A stretch of 5,634 nucleotides of DNA from Peptococcaceae bacterium (GTDB lineage: Bacteria > Bacillota > Dehalobacteriia > UBA4068 > UBA4997): assembly GCA_019421315.1 (NCBI GenBank), contig JAHZFN010000156.1:5013-10646 (forward strand). The letters are read 5' to 3'. Each line of letters starts with the position of its first letter. The first letter of the stretch is position 1. Positions 5,409 through 5,634 of the stretch are shown piece after piece. Made by a program: the position numbers and the translations under genes. Under the pieces are notes generated by a model. That model saw only the letters and a program-made list of their open reading frames with translations, ran no database searches and was not told where the DNA came from.

Positions 5409-5437
5409 TTGACAAAGCTTTTTGTATGTGGTAATAT
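5409..5437 (+). promoter_or_regulatory. rRNA operon promoter P1
   Basis: A perfect TTGACA (5409-5414), a 17-base spacer and TAATAT (5432-5437) with an extended TGG before it. The start would be near 5444. A hairpin CTTGCA (5451-5456) with TGCAAG (5465-5470) follows in the transcript, then CTTTGAGA (5472-5479) and GAATAG (5482-5487), a degenerate copy of the downstream boxA region. Confidence 0.7.
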
Positions 5438-5522
5438 AAATAAGCTGTCGCTTGCAGCCGAGGTTGCAAGGCTTTGAGAGAGAATAGAGTTAAAAAAACT
5501 TGAAAATAATCTCAAAAAAGTA

Positions 5523-5551
5523 TTGACAACGAGGCGATATGCTGATATAAT
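5523..5551 (+). promoter_or_regulatory. rRNA operon promoter P2
   Basis: A full consensus promoter: TTGACA (5523-5528), 17 bases, TATAAT (5546-5551), and an extended TGA immediately before the -10. The start would be near 5558-5560, just before TGTCGC (5561-5566). Such perfect elements in tandem are typical of rRNA operons. Confidence 0.85.
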
Positions 5552-5586
5552 ATATAACAGTGTCGCAAGGGCACAGCAAAGAAAGA

Positions 5587-5634
5587 GATCTTTGAGAACT
5601 GAATAGTGAGAAGCCAAAGTTCAAAACAACCAGT
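5587..5634 (+). promoter_or_regulatory. Pre-16S rRNA leader with boxA antitermination signal
   Basis: GATCTTTGAGAACT (5587-5600) closely resembles the Firmicutes rRNA boxA, where the NusB-NusE complex loads and protects rRNA transcription from early termination. It is followed by GAATAGTGAGAAGCC, a style common in Firmicutes 16S leaders. The mature 16S sequence is not in the window and should begin further downstream. The identification rests on boxA plus the tandem promoters. Confidence 0.75.

Noticed and set aside
5068..5469. 133-codon minus-strand frame
   Set aside because: It runs through the dctP 3' end, its terminator hairpin and the first rRNA promoter, and shows no domain-like pattern.

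Overview
The window reads as part of a bacterial chromosome from a low-to-mid-GC Firmicute, most likely one of the Negativicutes (for example an Acidaminococcaceae/Phascolarctobacterium-like anaerobe). This is inferred from three things: TRAP-type carboxylate transporters with strong codon bias (AAC, TTC, TAC, GGT and GTT favoured), very AT-rich intergenic DNA with near-consensus sigma-A promoters, and a Firmicutes-style rRNA leader at the right edge. The genus is not proven by the sequence.

Layout, all on the + strand. Bases 1-903 hold the 3' part of a periplasmic TRAP solute-binding protein (dctP copy 1, N-terminus outside the window). A 429-base spacer follows, containing a long hairpin, a good promoter (1084-1112), a 16-bp palindrome and an approximately 214-nt leader with several stems. 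Then come dctQ (1333-1866) and dctM (1882-3153), spaced as an operon and closed by a hairpin at 3210-3241. From 3242 to 4066 there is no convincing protein gene. This stretch holds an extended -10 followed by a strong terminator (a possible approximately 70-nt RNA), a folded element near 3657-3700, a palindrome and a strong promoter (3938-3966). Next is a second, complete lipoprotein dctP (4073-5119) with its own terminator-like hairpin. The last 400 bases are the control region of an rRNA operon: two tandem promoters (5409-5437 and 5523-5551) and a boxA-like antitermination signal. The 16S gene itself would start beyond the window.

The genes make sense together as one tripartite ATP-independent periplasmic transporter. 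DctQ and DctM form the ion-driven membrane unit. The two DctP paralogues, about 78% identical by my hand alignment, would deliver related carboxylates to it, the second either to the same QM pair or to another one elsewhere. The P genes and the QM pair appear to be separate transcription units, so binding protein and membrane unit can be made at different levels. The substrate cannot be read from the sequence.

I see no CRISPR array, insertion sequence, phage gene, tRNA or defence gene. The less explained parts are the dctQM leader, the 3242-3937 intergenic region and the duplicated rRNA promoter module.
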